The notes under the pieces: generated by a model
Told to the model about the DNA's origin: nothing
Database searches by the model: none
The model's input: the letters and a program-made list of their open reading frames with translations, nothing else
NCBI GenBank assembly: GCA_022796475.1
Contig: JAAWIS010000006.1
Coordinates: 1-64,000 of the forward strand
DNA length: 64,000 nucleotides
Direction: 5' to 3'
Source: Lachnospiraceae bacterium
GTDB taxonomy: Bacteria; Bacillota; Clostridia; Lachnospirales; Lachnospiraceae
Translations under genes and position numbers: made by a program
Shown: one piece after another, positions 8,315 through 16,439 of the stretch
Position numbering within the stretch: position 1 is the first letter of the stretch
How the letters are laid out: every line of letters starts with the position of its first letter

Positions 8315-9119
8315 TACTCACACGCACACCTTATATTCACGCCATGCATTTTCTACTATCGAGGAAAATGTAAGGGCGGCAGCCCGGCAGGGGATGGAGC
8401 TGTTAGCTACTACCGATCATTTCAGCGATATGCTTTTTCCGGAAGTGCATATCAAACATTATCAGTATTTATTTAATCAGGTTGTGCTTCCCAGAAGCTG
8501 GCATGGGGTAACGCTGCTTAGGGGATGTGAGGCGGATATTGTTGACTTGGAAGGACATCTTTTCGGACACGGAATTTTTGTGAAAGAAAATATTGTTGGC
8601 ATGAAATATAAAAATATTCAGGAGCTGGATCAGTTTATTGCATCGAAACTGGACTATGTGATTGCCAGCATCCACGGAAAACGTCATACAGAAGGAATCT
8701 CGGCTTCCCAGGGAACTAAGATGTATGTGAAAGCCTTGGAACAGGAAAAGGTGCTGATTTTGGGACATATCGGCCGTTCCGGGGTGAATTTCGAGGTGGA
8801 TCCGGTACTTTTGGAAGCAAAGGCCAGAAATAAGCTGATTGAGTTAAATGAACACAGTTTTGACATGGGCAGCCAGGATACAGCAATGCGCTGCAGAAAA
8901 ATCGCGGTGCGCTGTGCCGAACTTGGGGTGATGGTTTCCCTTGGAACGGATGCTCATATATCTTGTGATATAGGGAAGTTTGGGAAAGTAAGCCAGCTTC
9001 TGGAGGAAATCCATTTCCCTCAGGAGCTGATAGCAAGCCGGAGGAAAGATGTGTTTTTGGATGTAATTCGAAAAAGCGGAGTATCCGATTTAAAGGATCT
9101 GTACGCACTTCGCGCCTAA
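8295..9119 (+). CDS. PHP-domain metal-dependent phosphoesterase
   Basis: A 274-residue PHP-superfamily protein. The start at 8295 is preceded by AGGAGG at 8280-8285; an in-frame start at 8259 has no site and would lengthen the overlap. Metal-binding motifs run along the chain: DTHTHT at 7-12, TTDHF, GCEADI, ASIHGKRH, LGHIGR and LGTDAHIS. The layout resembles YcdX-type PHP phosphatases rather than polymerase-associated PHP domains. The last residues and the stop codon (LYALRA, TAA at 9117) are encoded inside dispersed repeat B, so the original C-terminus may have been replaced by that insertion. Function beyond phosphoester hydrolysis is unknown. Confidence 0.8.
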   Translation: MDTVKCDTHTHTLYSRHAFSTIEENVRAAARQGMELLATTDHFSDMLFPEVHIKHYQYLFNQVVLPRSWHGVTLLRGCEADIVDLEGHLFGHGIFVKENIVGMKYKNIQELDQFIASKLDYVIASIHGKRHTEGISASQGTKMYVKALEQEKVLILGHIGRSGVNFEVDPVLLEAKARNKLIELNEHSFDMGSQDTAMRCRKIAVRCAELGVMVSLGTDAHISCDIGKFGKVSQLLEEIHFPQELIASRRKDVFLDVIRKSGVSDLKDLYALRA

Positions 9120-9180
9120 GGAAACTGTCTGCTGACGCAGACGCGCTCCGGCGCACAAGTCCGGCAAGCCGGACTTTTTA
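9104..9180 (+). repeat. Dispersed structured repeat B, copy 1
   Basis: A 77-bp element nearly identical to 48764-48840. It starts CGCACTTCGCGCCTAA and contains small GC stems (CTGC-tgac-GCAG; GCGC-tccg-GCGC). It ends in an intrinsic-terminator hairpin, AAGTCCGG-caag-CCGGACTT, followed by T residues. Here it supplies the end and stop codon of the PHP gene and then a terminator before the HydE gene. Confidence 0.75.
9157..9180 (+). terminator. Intrinsic terminator at the 3' end of repeat B copy 1
   Basis: The stem AAGTCCGG / CCGGACTT with a four-base loop runs into a short T-tract (9175-9179), right after the PHP gene. In the second repeat copy the stem bases differ in a compensatory way, which supports a real RNA hairpin. 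Confidence 0.65.
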
Positions 9181-9260
9181 TGAAATACAGGAAATTGCAC
9201 AATGCTGCGGCAGGCACATAAACTCTGAGAGTACATTACAGAAAATAGGAGGAGCAGAGT

Positions 9261-10298
9261 TTGGATATTATTGAACGGTTTATCACAAATCCCCAACTGA
9301 CCAAAGAGGAATATGAAAAGTTAATAAACAGGGCGGAAGATAAAGAAGCAGCAAAGCTCCTTGCCGAAAAAGCGATGCAGATCCGTAAGCAGCATTATGG
9401 AAATAAAGTATATACCAGAGGATTAATAGAATTTACAAATTACTGTAAAAATAACTGCCATTACTGCGGGATCCGATGTGGAAATAAAAATGCAAGCCGC
9501 TACCGGCTGACCGAAGAAGAAATCCTGGAATGCTGCAGAGAGGGGTACAGGCTGGGATTTCGTACTTTTGTGCTTCAGGGAGGAGAAGATCCCTATTTTA
9601 CGGATCATCGGATGGTTTCCCTGATTAAAATGATCCGGGAGGGATATCCGGACTGTGCGATCACCTTGTCAATAGGGGAAAAGTCTTATGAAAGTTATAG
9701 GCTGTTTCGGGAAGCAGGAGCTAACCGGTATCTTCTTCGCCACGAAACTGCCAATGAGGCCCATTACAGTCATCTCCATCCTTCTAATATGAGCCTTCAG
9801 AACCGGAAAAACTGCCTGCTCTGGTTAAAAGAGCTGGGGTATCAGACAGGAGCCGGATTTATGGTAGGATCACCGGGACAGAAAAGGGAGCATTTGGCAG
9901 AAGATTTGGTTTTCTTAAACGAATTAAAGCCTCATATGGTGGGAATTGGGCCTTTTATTCCCCATCATGATACGATATTTGCCAATGAAAAGCCTGGCAG
10001 CGTAGAATTAACGCTTTTTTTATTATCAGTGGTCCGGATTCTGCTGCCTAAGGTGCTTCTTCCAGCAACCACAGCTTTGGGAACCATGGCAGCAGACGGC
10101 AGGATACGGGGACTGATGGCAGGGGCAAATGTGGTGATGCCTAATCTTTCCCCATTAAAAAACAGAAAGCGGTATGATTTATATGATAATAAAATTTCCA
10201 CAGATCAGGAAGCAGCAGAAGGAAAGGAAAGCCTGAATCGTCAGGTAAGACAGGCAGGTTTTTGCCTGGCTGATGAAAGAGGAGATTTTGCATTTTAA
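9261..10298 (+). CDS. hydE: HydE-type radical SAM protein ([FeFe]-hydrogenase H-cluster maturase family)
   Basis: A 345-residue radical SAM protein with the C-x3-C-x2-C motif at Cys62, Cys66 and Cys69 (NYCKNNCHYCGIR). It also has the HydE-like segments LQGGEDP, IGEKSYE, RHETAN and VGSPGQ. HydE takes part in building the [FeFe]-hydrogenase H-cluster. The start is TTG at 9261 with AGGAGG 7-8 nt upstream. Neither hydF, hydG nor a hydrogenase gene lies in the window, so partners must be elsewhere or this is a HydE-like paralogue with another role. It follows repeat B and its terminator, so it probably has its own promoter. Confidence 0.8.
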   Translation: MDIIERFITNPQLTKEEYEKLINRAEDKEAAKLLAEKAMQIRKQHYGNKVYTRGLIEFTNYCKNNCHYCGIRCGNKNASRYRLTEEEILECCREGYRLGFRTFVLQGGEDPYFTDHRMVSLIKMIREGYPDCAITLSIGEKSYESYRLFREAGANRYLLRHETANEAHYSHLHPSNMSLQNRKNCLLWLKELGYQTGAGFMVGSPGQKREHLAEDLVFLNELKPHMVGIGPFIPHHDTIFANEKPGSVELTLFLLSVVRILLPKVLLPATTALGTMAADGRIRGLMAGANVVMPNLSPLKNRKRYDLYDNKISTDQEAAEGKESLNRQVRQAGFCLADERGDFAF

Positions 10299-10410
10299 AT
10301 AAAAGTTTGAAAGATGAAATGAATTGGGAACCGGGTACGTTCAGGCAGCAGAAAAGATTGGATGAAATAAGGAAATATACAGAAAAAACAGCGGAGGACA
10401 GTATGATATT

Positions 10411-11178
10411 ATGATTGAAAAGTGGGATATTACCATACCGGAGTTAACCGGAGGAGAAGTGCGGAGCGCATACTTATATCTGCCGGATTCTTACTGGGAA
10501 GACAGGAACAGACGTTATCCGGTATTGTATATGTTTGATGGACATAATGTATTTTTTGATCAGGATGCCACATATGGAAAAAGCTGGGGTATGGGAACCT
10601 ATATGGATATGACCAAAACTCAGGTGATCGTTGCAGCAGTGGAATGCAACCACAGCCCGGATCATGGAAGGCTGAAAGAGTATTCCCCCTTTTCGTTCCA
10701 GGATCCATCTCTTGGAAGGATTACAGGTTTAGGGAAAAAGACGATGGACTGGCTGGCTGGCACCTTTAAAAAAGAAATTGATGCCCGTTACCGGACTCTT
10801 CCGGACTGGAAGCATACTTGGATCGGAGGAAGCTCCATGGGCGGCCTGATGAGTCTGTATGCCCTGCTTCAATATAATTTTGTGTTTTCAAAGGCAGCGG
10901 CTCTTTCACCGTCGTTATGGACGGCTGCTTCTCAGATTGAAAATATGATACTTTTTTCTGACATTAAACCGGGAACCGTTTTATATATGGACTATGGTGA
11001 GGAAGAACTAAAAAACAGAAAGATTATGCTTGAGTGCTTTAAGCGGACGGCAGAGAGGCTTCTTGAAAAGGGAATTTTATTAAACAGCAGGATTATTCCA
11101 GGAGGGACTCACTGTGAGGCAAGCTGGGAACGGCAGATCCCATTTTTTATGAATACATTGCTGTATGAGAATGGATGA
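10411..11178 (+). CDS. Alpha/beta-hydrolase esterase (esterase D/enterochelin-esterase-like)
   Basis: A 255-residue alpha/beta-hydrolase. Visible features are YPVLYMFDGHNVFFD near the N-terminus, the nucleophile elbow GSSMG (Ser142) and a C-terminal GGTHCEASWE histidine. These match the putative esterase family PF00756. No signal peptide is seen, so it is probably cytosolic. It is the first gene of a three-gene operon with a second hydrolase 54 nt downstream and an ATP-grasp ligase. A GGAGG lies 13 nt before the ATG. The substrate is not known; the grouping hints at processing of a product made by the ligase. Confidence 0.75.
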   Translation: MIEKWDITIPELTGGEVRSAYLYLPDSYWEDRNRRYPVLYMFDGHNVFFDQDATYGKSWGMGTYMDMTKTQVIVAAVECNHSPDHGRLKEYSPFSFQDPSLGRITGLGKKTMDWLAGTFKKEIDARYRTLPDWKHTWIGGSSMGGLMSLYALLQYNFVFSKAAALSPSLWTAASQIENMILFSDIKPGTVLYMDYGEEELKNRKIMLECFKRTAERLLEKGILLNSRIIPGGTHCEASWERQIPFFMNTLLYENG

Positions 11179-11232
11179 GTATTCTTGTGTGGGCCTGCTG
11201 CCGGGTGATTGAAGGTATAGTAAGAAGGAGAG

Positions 11233-12000
11233 ATGAGTAAGATGGAAACCCAATATTTTAAAAACTACAGTTCAGCGTTGAACCGGGATATGGAATGCAA
11301 GGTTTATGGCCATGGAGGACGTCCTGTTTTGTTTATCCCCTGCCAGGATGGACGGTTCTATGATTTTGAAAATTTTAAAATGACAGATGCCTGGAGTCCC
11401 TGGATCGAAACCGGCCAGGTGATGGTTTTCGCTGTTGATACCGTGGATCAGGAAACCTGGTCTGACAGAACCGGAGATCCGGAGTGGCGAATCTGGCGTT
11501 ATGAACAATGGATCCGGTATCTTACTGATGAAATGGTGCCTTTTATCCGGGGAATGGCAAATGAAAAAAACGGCTGGCAGGGAGATCCCGGGATTCTGGT
11601 TTTTGGCTGCAGCTTAGGGGCTACCCACGGGGCAAATCTGTTTTTGAGACATCCTGATTTGTTTGACGGACTTTTGGCTTTAAGCGGAATTTATACGGCA
11701 GAATACGGATTTGGTTCTTACATGAATGAGCTGGTTTACTATAATTCCCCCATCCATTCTCTCACAAACCTGCCAGAGGGACATCCCTATATTGAGATGT
11801 TCAATCAACGGAAGATTATTATCTGTGTGGGCCAGGGGAACTGGGAAATGCCTGGTTCCACCAGACAGCTTCACTCGATATTAATGAAGAAAGGAATCCA
11901 TGCATGGGTGGACTACTGGGGGCATGACTGTTCCCATGACTGGTTTTGGTGGTATAAGCAGGTAGACTATTTTGTGCCTTATCTGTTAGGGCAAAAGTAA
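11233..12000 (+). CDS. Second alpha/beta-hydrolase fold esterase
   Basis: A 255-residue protein distantly like its neighbour. It has VLFIPCQDGRFYDFEN (an esterase-type oxyanion region), the nucleophile elbow GCSLG (Ser127) and a late WGHDCSHDW segment with candidate catalytic histidines. An in-frame ATG at 11242 fits the AAGGAG site better (11 nt) than the one at 11233 (2 nt), so the true protein may lack the first three residues. It is very rich in Trp, especially near the C-terminus. It lies between another esterase and an ATP-grasp gene with gaps of 54 and 52 nt. No specific substrate can be named. Confidence 0.7.
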   Translation: MSKMETQYFKNYSSALNRDMECKVYGHGGRPVLFIPCQDGRFYDFENFKMTDAWSPWIETGQVMVFAVDTVDQETWSDRTGDPEWRIWRYEQWIRYLTDEMVPFIRGMANEKNGWQGDPGILVFGCSLGATHGANLFLRHPDLFDGLLALSGIYTAEYGFGSYMNELVYYNSPIHSLTNLPEGHPYIEMFNQRKIIICVGQGNWEMPGSTRQLHSILMKKGIHAWVDYWGHDCSHDWFWWYKQVDYFVPYLLGQK

Positions 12001-12052
12001 GGAATTAAAGTAGCAAGATAGAAATAAGAAAATTGTACAAAGAGGACAAGCG

Positions 12053-13249
12053 ATGAAAAATATAATATTCATTTCCCCTAATTTCCCTACCAATTACTGG
12101 CAGTTTTGCAGAGAGCTGAAACAGAATGGCATGAATGTGCTTGGAATCGGCGATCAGCCTTATGATGAATTAAATCAAGATTTGAAAGATAGTTTGAATG
12201 AGTATTTTAAAGTAGGAAATTTGGAAAATGAGGATGAAGTATACCGGGCAATTGCGTTTTTTGCCTATAAGCACGGACGGATTGACTGGCTGGAGTCAAA
12301 TAACGAATACTGGCTGGAGCGTGATGCCAGGTTCCGCACCGATTTCCACATTACCAGCGGATTTCAGGTAGAGGACATTCCACGGATTAAATATAAATCG
12401 AAAATGAAGGAATATTACCAGAAAGCAGGCATCCCTACTGCCAGATACCATCTTGTAGATGATTTCGACGGCTGCCGGGAGTTTATCCGGGAAGTAGGAT
12501 ATCCTGTAATTGTGAAGCCGGATAATGGGGTGGGAGCTTCCCATACGTATAAGCTGAACAATGAGGAACAGTTAGTTCTGTTTTTAGAGGATAAGGAACC
12601 AGAAGTATCGTTTATCATGGAAGAATTTATTGACGCAGAAATTAATTCTTATGATGCGATTGTAGATTCAAATGGAAATCCTATGTTTGAAACTGGAAAT
12701 GTGACGCCGTATTCTATTATGGATATTGTAAATAATGGAGATAATTCCATTTATTACATCGTTAAGCGGCTTTCACCAGATACCTTAAAAGCCGGAAGAG
12801 CGGCAGTAAAAAGTTTTGGAGTAAAGAGCCGTTTTGTCCATTTTGAATTTTTCCGTTTGTTAAAAGATCAGCATATAGGAAAGAAAGGAGATGTGGTGGC
12901 CCTTGAAGTAAATATGAGGCCATGCGGCGGCTTTACTCCAGATATGATCAACTATGCCCATAATACAGATGTTTATAAAATTTGGGCAGATATGATTGCC
13001 TTTGACCATTCTACGAAACCAGTAGGCGACCATGAATACTGCGCTTACGGGGGACGCCGGGACGGAAAGCATTTTGTGATGAGCCATGAAGAAATTATGG
13101 AAAAATACGGATCCCAAATAAAAATGGCGGGACGGATTCCCGACGTATTATCTGATGCCATGGGAAATCAAATGTATGTGGGAACCTTTAAAACAAAGAA
13201 AGAACTGGATGCTTTTTACCGCGATCTTCTGGAAATAAAGGAAAATTAA
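12053..13249 (+). CDS. ATP-grasp ligase
   Basis: A 398-residue ATP-grasp enzyme. The N-terminal part (IIFISPNFPTNYWQFC) is a pre-ATP-grasp domain. VIVKPDNGVGASHT (about 152-166) is the ATP-binding loop, FIMEEFIDAEI the central strand, and ALEVNMRPCGGFTPDM (about 283-298) carries the Glu/Asn magnesium ligands. The family joins a carboxylate to an amine or similar nucleophile through an acyl phosphate. It resembles stand-alone ATP-grasp ligases rather than carbamoyl-phosphate synthase or biotin carboxylase subunits. It is the last gene of the esterase/esterase/ATP-grasp operon, which ends at the strong terminator at 13251-13299. The substrates are unknown. Confidence 0.8.
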   Translation: MKNIIFISPNFPTNYWQFCRELKQNGMNVLGIGDQPYDELNQDLKDSLNEYFKVGNLENEDEVYRAIAFFAYKHGRIDWLESNNEYWLERDARFRTDFHITSGFQVEDIPRIKYKSKMKEYYQKAGIPTARYHLVDDFDGCREFIREVGYPVIVKPDNGVGASHTYKLNNEEQLVLFLEDKEPEVSFIMEEFIDAEINSYDAIVDSNGNPMFETGNVTPYSIMDIVNNGDNSIYYIVKRLSPDTLKAGRAAVKSFGVKSRFVHFEFFRLLKDQHIGKKGDVVALEVNMRPCGGFTPDMINYAHNTDVYKIWADMIAFDHSTKPVGDHEYCAYGGRRDGKHFVMSHEEIMEKYGSQIKMAGRIPDVLSDAMGNQMYVGTFKTKKELDAFYRDLLEIKEN

Positions 13250-13250
13250 C

Positions 13251-13299
13251 AAAAACCCCCTCTTCTGACAGTTGCTCCCTGGCAAAAGAGGGGGTTTTT
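13251..13299. terminator. Bidirectional intrinsic terminator
   Basis: The 14-base arms AAAAACCCCCTCTT and AAGAGGGGGTTTTT pair perfectly and end in T-runs on both strands. It separates the plus-strand ATP-grasp operon from the minus-strand flotillin gene. Confidence 0.9.
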
Positions 13300-13378
13300 A
13301 TCGTGTTTCAATTTTCTTATTTTTAGGGTTTGCCAGACTTTTATAAGGAACGGCACATCTGGAGCCGGAGCTTTCAGT

Positions 13379-14872
13379 TTAGTCGGAAGCACCTAAGGTG
13401 ATATCAGGAGCGCCGGTTAAATTAACATTCCGCGTTACCTTTGCATCATACGTATCTGCCTTCATAATTTCTGCCAAATCTACCCCAGTAGCTTCCCGCA
13501 TGGATTCAAAAAGCTTTGCCATCACTACTGGTACATTTCCAGCCACTGCGCCTACTCCCGGATCATCACTGTTTCCGCCGCCGATAATGGTGATCTTGTC
13601 GATTTGTGACAAGGGTTCTGCAATTTTCCCTGCAATTTCCGGAAGTACCTGAATCATCATTTCAGCCATAGCGGCCTTATTGTATTTCTGGTAAGCTTCT
13701 GCTTTTTTCTCCATACCTTCTGCTTCCGCGATGGCTTTTGCCTGAATGGCAGCAGCTTCTGCCTCTCCTTTTGCCCGGATTCCTTCCGCTTCCTGGATCA
13801 TGGCAAATTTATGGGCTTCTGCCTGTGCTTTTCTGGCCTGTGCTTCCATCTCCTGTTCGTATTTTTTCGCTTCGGCTTCCCGCTGGCGGCGGGTTAAGTC
13901 AGCAGCGGCCGCCTGTTCAATGGCGTAACGGTCAGCATCGGCCTTTTTATTAATTTCTGCTTCCAGTGCCTGCTGCTGCACAGCAACCTCCTGTTTGCGC
14001 AGTTCTGCCTCACGTTCGGCTTTTGCAATCTGGGCATTAACGGTAGCGGTCTGGATGGTTTTCTGCTGTTCCTGTTTCTGGATTTCATAAGCAGCATCTG
14101 CTTCTGCCTTTTTGGTGTCAGAAGCTTTTTGAAGTTCAGCTTTTTTGATGGCAAGCTCATTGTTTTTCTGTGCGATCTCTGTTTGGGCCAAAACACGGGC
14201 ATCGTTGGACGCCTTGTCAGCAGCCGCCTGGGCAATGGCAATATCCCGCTCTGCTTCTGCTTTGGCAATGGATGCATCCTTCCGGATTTTAGAAGTATTA
14301 TCCATACCAAGATCTTGAATCAGACCATGCTCATCCGTTACATTTTGAATGTTGCAGGAAAGAATATCGATTCCCAGTTTTTCCATATCTTTTGAAGCCT
14401 TTTCCATAACCTGGTCGGAAAAGGAATCCCGATCGGTATTAATGGCGCGGAGAGTAAGGGTTCCGATAATTTCCCTCATATTTCCCTGAAGAGAATCCTG
14501 AAGATCCATAGCGATTTTATCCGGCGCTTTATTCAGAAAGTTCCGCATAGCCAGCTTCATCTGGGCCGGATCGTCAGCAACCCGCACTTTGGCCACCGCA
14601 TCCACCATAACATTAATAAAATCATTGGTTGGTATGTATTCATCCGTTTTAATATCGACTGTGATCTGGCCTAAATACAGCTTATCCATCTGTTCAAAGA
14701 AAGGGATTTTTAGACCGGCCCGGCCGATTAAGACACGAGGCTCTTTTCTCAAACCAGATATAATATAAGCGTGATCCGGCGGAGCTTTCACATATCCCTG
14801 CGTCAGGATCAAGATAACAGCCAAAACAATTAGGATAACAGGAAGCAGTTTAAGAATTAACAGTTCTATCAT
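13379..14872 (-). CDS. Flotillin-like SPFH-domain membrane protein
   Basis: A 497-residue protein. It has an N-terminal membrane anchor (residues about 4-25), an SPFH/band-7 domain to about residue 200, a long Ala/Glu/Lys/Gln-rich coiled coil (about 200-390), and a flotillin C-terminal region containing PEIAGKIAEPLSQIDKITIIGGG. The length is close to Bacillus FloT/YuaG. Flotillins organise membrane microdomains and help assemble signalling, secretion and cell-wall complexes. There is no NfeD-type partner gene next to it, although that pairing is common. The start has AAAGGAG 8 nt upstream on the minus strand. It appears monocistronic. Confidence 0.9.
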   Translation of the reverse strand: MIELLILKLLPVILIVLAVILILTQGYVKAPPDHAYIISGLRKEPRVLIGRAGLKIPFFEQMDKLYLGQITVDIKTDEYIPTNDFINVMVDAVAKVRVADDPAQMKLAMRNFLNKAPDKIAMDLQDSLQGNMREIIGTLTLRAINTDRDSFSDQVMEKASKDMEKLGIDILSCNIQNVTDEHGLIQDLGMDNTSKIRKDASIAKAEAERDIAIAQAAADKASNDARVLAQTEIAQKNNELAIKKAELQKASDTKKAEADAAYEIQKQEQQKTIQTATVNAQIAKAEREAELRKQEVAVQQQALEAEINKKADADRYAIEQAAAADLTRRQREAEAKKYEQEMEAQARKAQAEAHKFAMIQEAEGIRAKGEAEAAAIQAKAIAEAEGMEKKAEAYQKYNKAAMAEMMIQVLPEIAGKIAEPLSQIDKITIIGGGNSDDPGVGAVAGNVPVVMAKLFESMREATGVDLAEIMKADTYDAKVTRNVNLTGAPDITLGASD

Positions 14873-15442
14873 AGTAGGCTCCTTTCTTTTTCAGGAGTAT
14901 TTCCTGAAAATGTAACGCTGCTGTAAAAGTCCGATGCCTAACAGATGGCTAGTATGAAAAGAGCCAAATGCGGCTGTCAAACTTTTATGTTTGATGACGT
15001 ACCTGCTAAAGGCACGTAAAGGTTTTGTTAAAATATTATATCATAAAAGCAAAAATAAGGAAATATGATTCAAAAAATTGTCAGAAATATACAGAAAAAA
15101 GAAAGATATGGGATTGAGTGAAAGAAGGATATTTGGTAAATAAAAGAATCGGGGGATTGGAAAATCTGGAATCCTTACAATCGTGAATGATTCATATTTG
15201 AAATTTTTTCATTATAGATTCCCACTTTCTTTTCTCAGAAAATTAAGGTAAAATAAAAAGAGCTGTGCTGGAGATAACCTTTATGTTCCGTGTAGTACAT
15301 GAAAACCTTGAACATACAGGGCAGTGAGTGCACCAGCCTTATTTATTCAGGCAAATCTCCCTGCCTGTGGATAAGGCAGACGGCACACCAGATTGCAATT
15401 GCAATTAATCTACAAACTGAAAAAGAAAGAAGGGCGAACCAT
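14873..15442. other. Intergenic region between divergent flotillin and Gfo/Idh genes
   Basis: 570 bp without a credible gene. On the minus strand a TATAAT lies at 15035-15040 with no good -35 element. It is followed by two small hairpins in the presumed flotillin leader (TCAAAC / GTTTGA near 14977-14996, and a stem near 14998-15017). The plus-strand frame upstream of 15443 is open back to 15299, but that extension has no ribosome binding site and no homology I recognise. Confidence 0.5.
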
Positions 15443-16402
15443 ATGAGAATTGGATTTTTAGGAGCAGGAAGAATTTCAGAAGTCGTTGCGCCGGCAGTTA
15501 TCCAGGCGAACCGTGTAGAGTGTGAAGCAGTGGCAGCAAGAGATCTGTCCAGGGCAAAAGCATTTGCAGAGAAATGGGGATTTAAAAAGGCTTATGGAAG
15601 TTATGAAGAGATGATGAAAGATCCTGATGTGGATGTGGTTTACATCGCTACTCCACATTCCTTCCACTATGAGCAGATGATGATGGCTTTGGAACATGGA
15701 AAAGGGGTATTCTGCGAAAAAGCCTTCTGTGCCAACAGTATCCAGGCAAAAGCAGTCCGGGATTATGCCCGGGAAAAGGGGCTGTTTGCTGCGGAGGCCA
15801 TCTGGACCAGATATATGCCTTCCAGGAAAATAATAAAAGAATTAATTGACAGCGGCATTATCGGAACCCCAAGAGTTTTGACTGGAAATTTATGTTATTC
15901 CATAGCCCATAAGGAGCGTATGATCAAGCCGGAACTGGCAGGAGGAGCCCTTCTTGATCTGGGAGTTTACGGCCTTAATTTTGCGTTCATGTGCTTTGGA
16001 AATGAGATTGAACGGATAGAATCTTCTGCGTTTATGCACCCTACCGGCGTAGACGGCATGGAAAGCATCACCATATTTTTTAAAAACCAGAAGATGGCTG
16101 TTATAACGGCAGGCATGTACTCCCGTTCTGACCGCAAAGGCATAATACATGGTGACAAGGGGTATCTGGTCGTGGAAAATATTAATAATCCCAGTTCAGT
16201 TTCTGTCTTTGACACATCGGACAAGCTGATTCAAACCATCCAATTTCCGGATAAGGTAAATGGATATGAGTATGAATTTGAAGAGGCGGCCGCCGCATTT
16301 GATGCCGGAAAAACTCAGACAGATTTTATGCCTTTAGACGAAACCGTCTTTGTGATGGAGATTTGTGACAGAGTTAGGAAGCGGTGGGGGCAGGTGTGCT
16401 GA
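15443..16402 (+). CDS. Gfo/Idh/MocA family NAD(P)-dependent oxidoreductase
   Basis: A 319-residue dehydrogenase starting with a Rossmann fold (MRIGFLGAGRIS), followed by YIATPHSFHYEQ and the family lysine in CEKAF (usually EKP). The C-terminal part has the alpha/beta Gfo/Idh domain. The ATG at 15443 follows an AAGAAGGG site and starts directly at the nucleotide-binding fold. An upstream ATG at 15299 would add 48 unrelated residues. Enzymes of this family oxidise or reduce sugars, inositols and related polyols; the substrate is not deducible. It is followed by the DUF2156 gene. Confidence 0.85.
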   Translation: MRIGFLGAGRISEVVAPAVIQANRVECEAVAARDLSRAKAFAEKWGFKKAYGSYEEMMKDPDVDVVYIATPHSFHYEQMMMALEHGKGVFCEKAFCANSIQAKAVRDYAREKGLFAAEAIWTRYMPSRKIIKELIDSGIIGTPRVLTGNLCYSIAHKERMIKPELAGGALLDLGVYGLNFAFMCFGNEIERIESSAFMHPTGVDGMESITIFFKNQKMAVITAGMYSRSDRKGIIHGDKGYLVVENINNPSSVSVFDTSDKLIQTIQFPDKVNGYEYEFEEAAAAFDAGKTQTDFMPLDETVFVMEICDRVRKRWGQVC

Positions 16403-16439
16403 CCATTACACAAATAGTTGAGTGAAAGGCGGTAATCAT

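Noticed and set aside
8716-9156. A 146-codon antisense ORF over the PHP gene and repeat B
   Set aside because: It is antisense to a well-supported gene with clear metal-binding motifs, and its N-terminus comes from repeat B. It shows no ribosome binding site or recognisable domain.
13398-14395. Plus-strand ORFs opposite the flotillin gene
   Set aside because: They are mirror frames of the repetitive Ala/Glu/Lys-coding coiled coil and have no start signals or domain matches.
15299-15442. N-terminal extension of the Gfo/Idh gene
   Set aside because: The extra 48 codons lack a ribosome binding site and precede the Rossmann fold that normally begins the protein; the ATG at 15443 is better supported.
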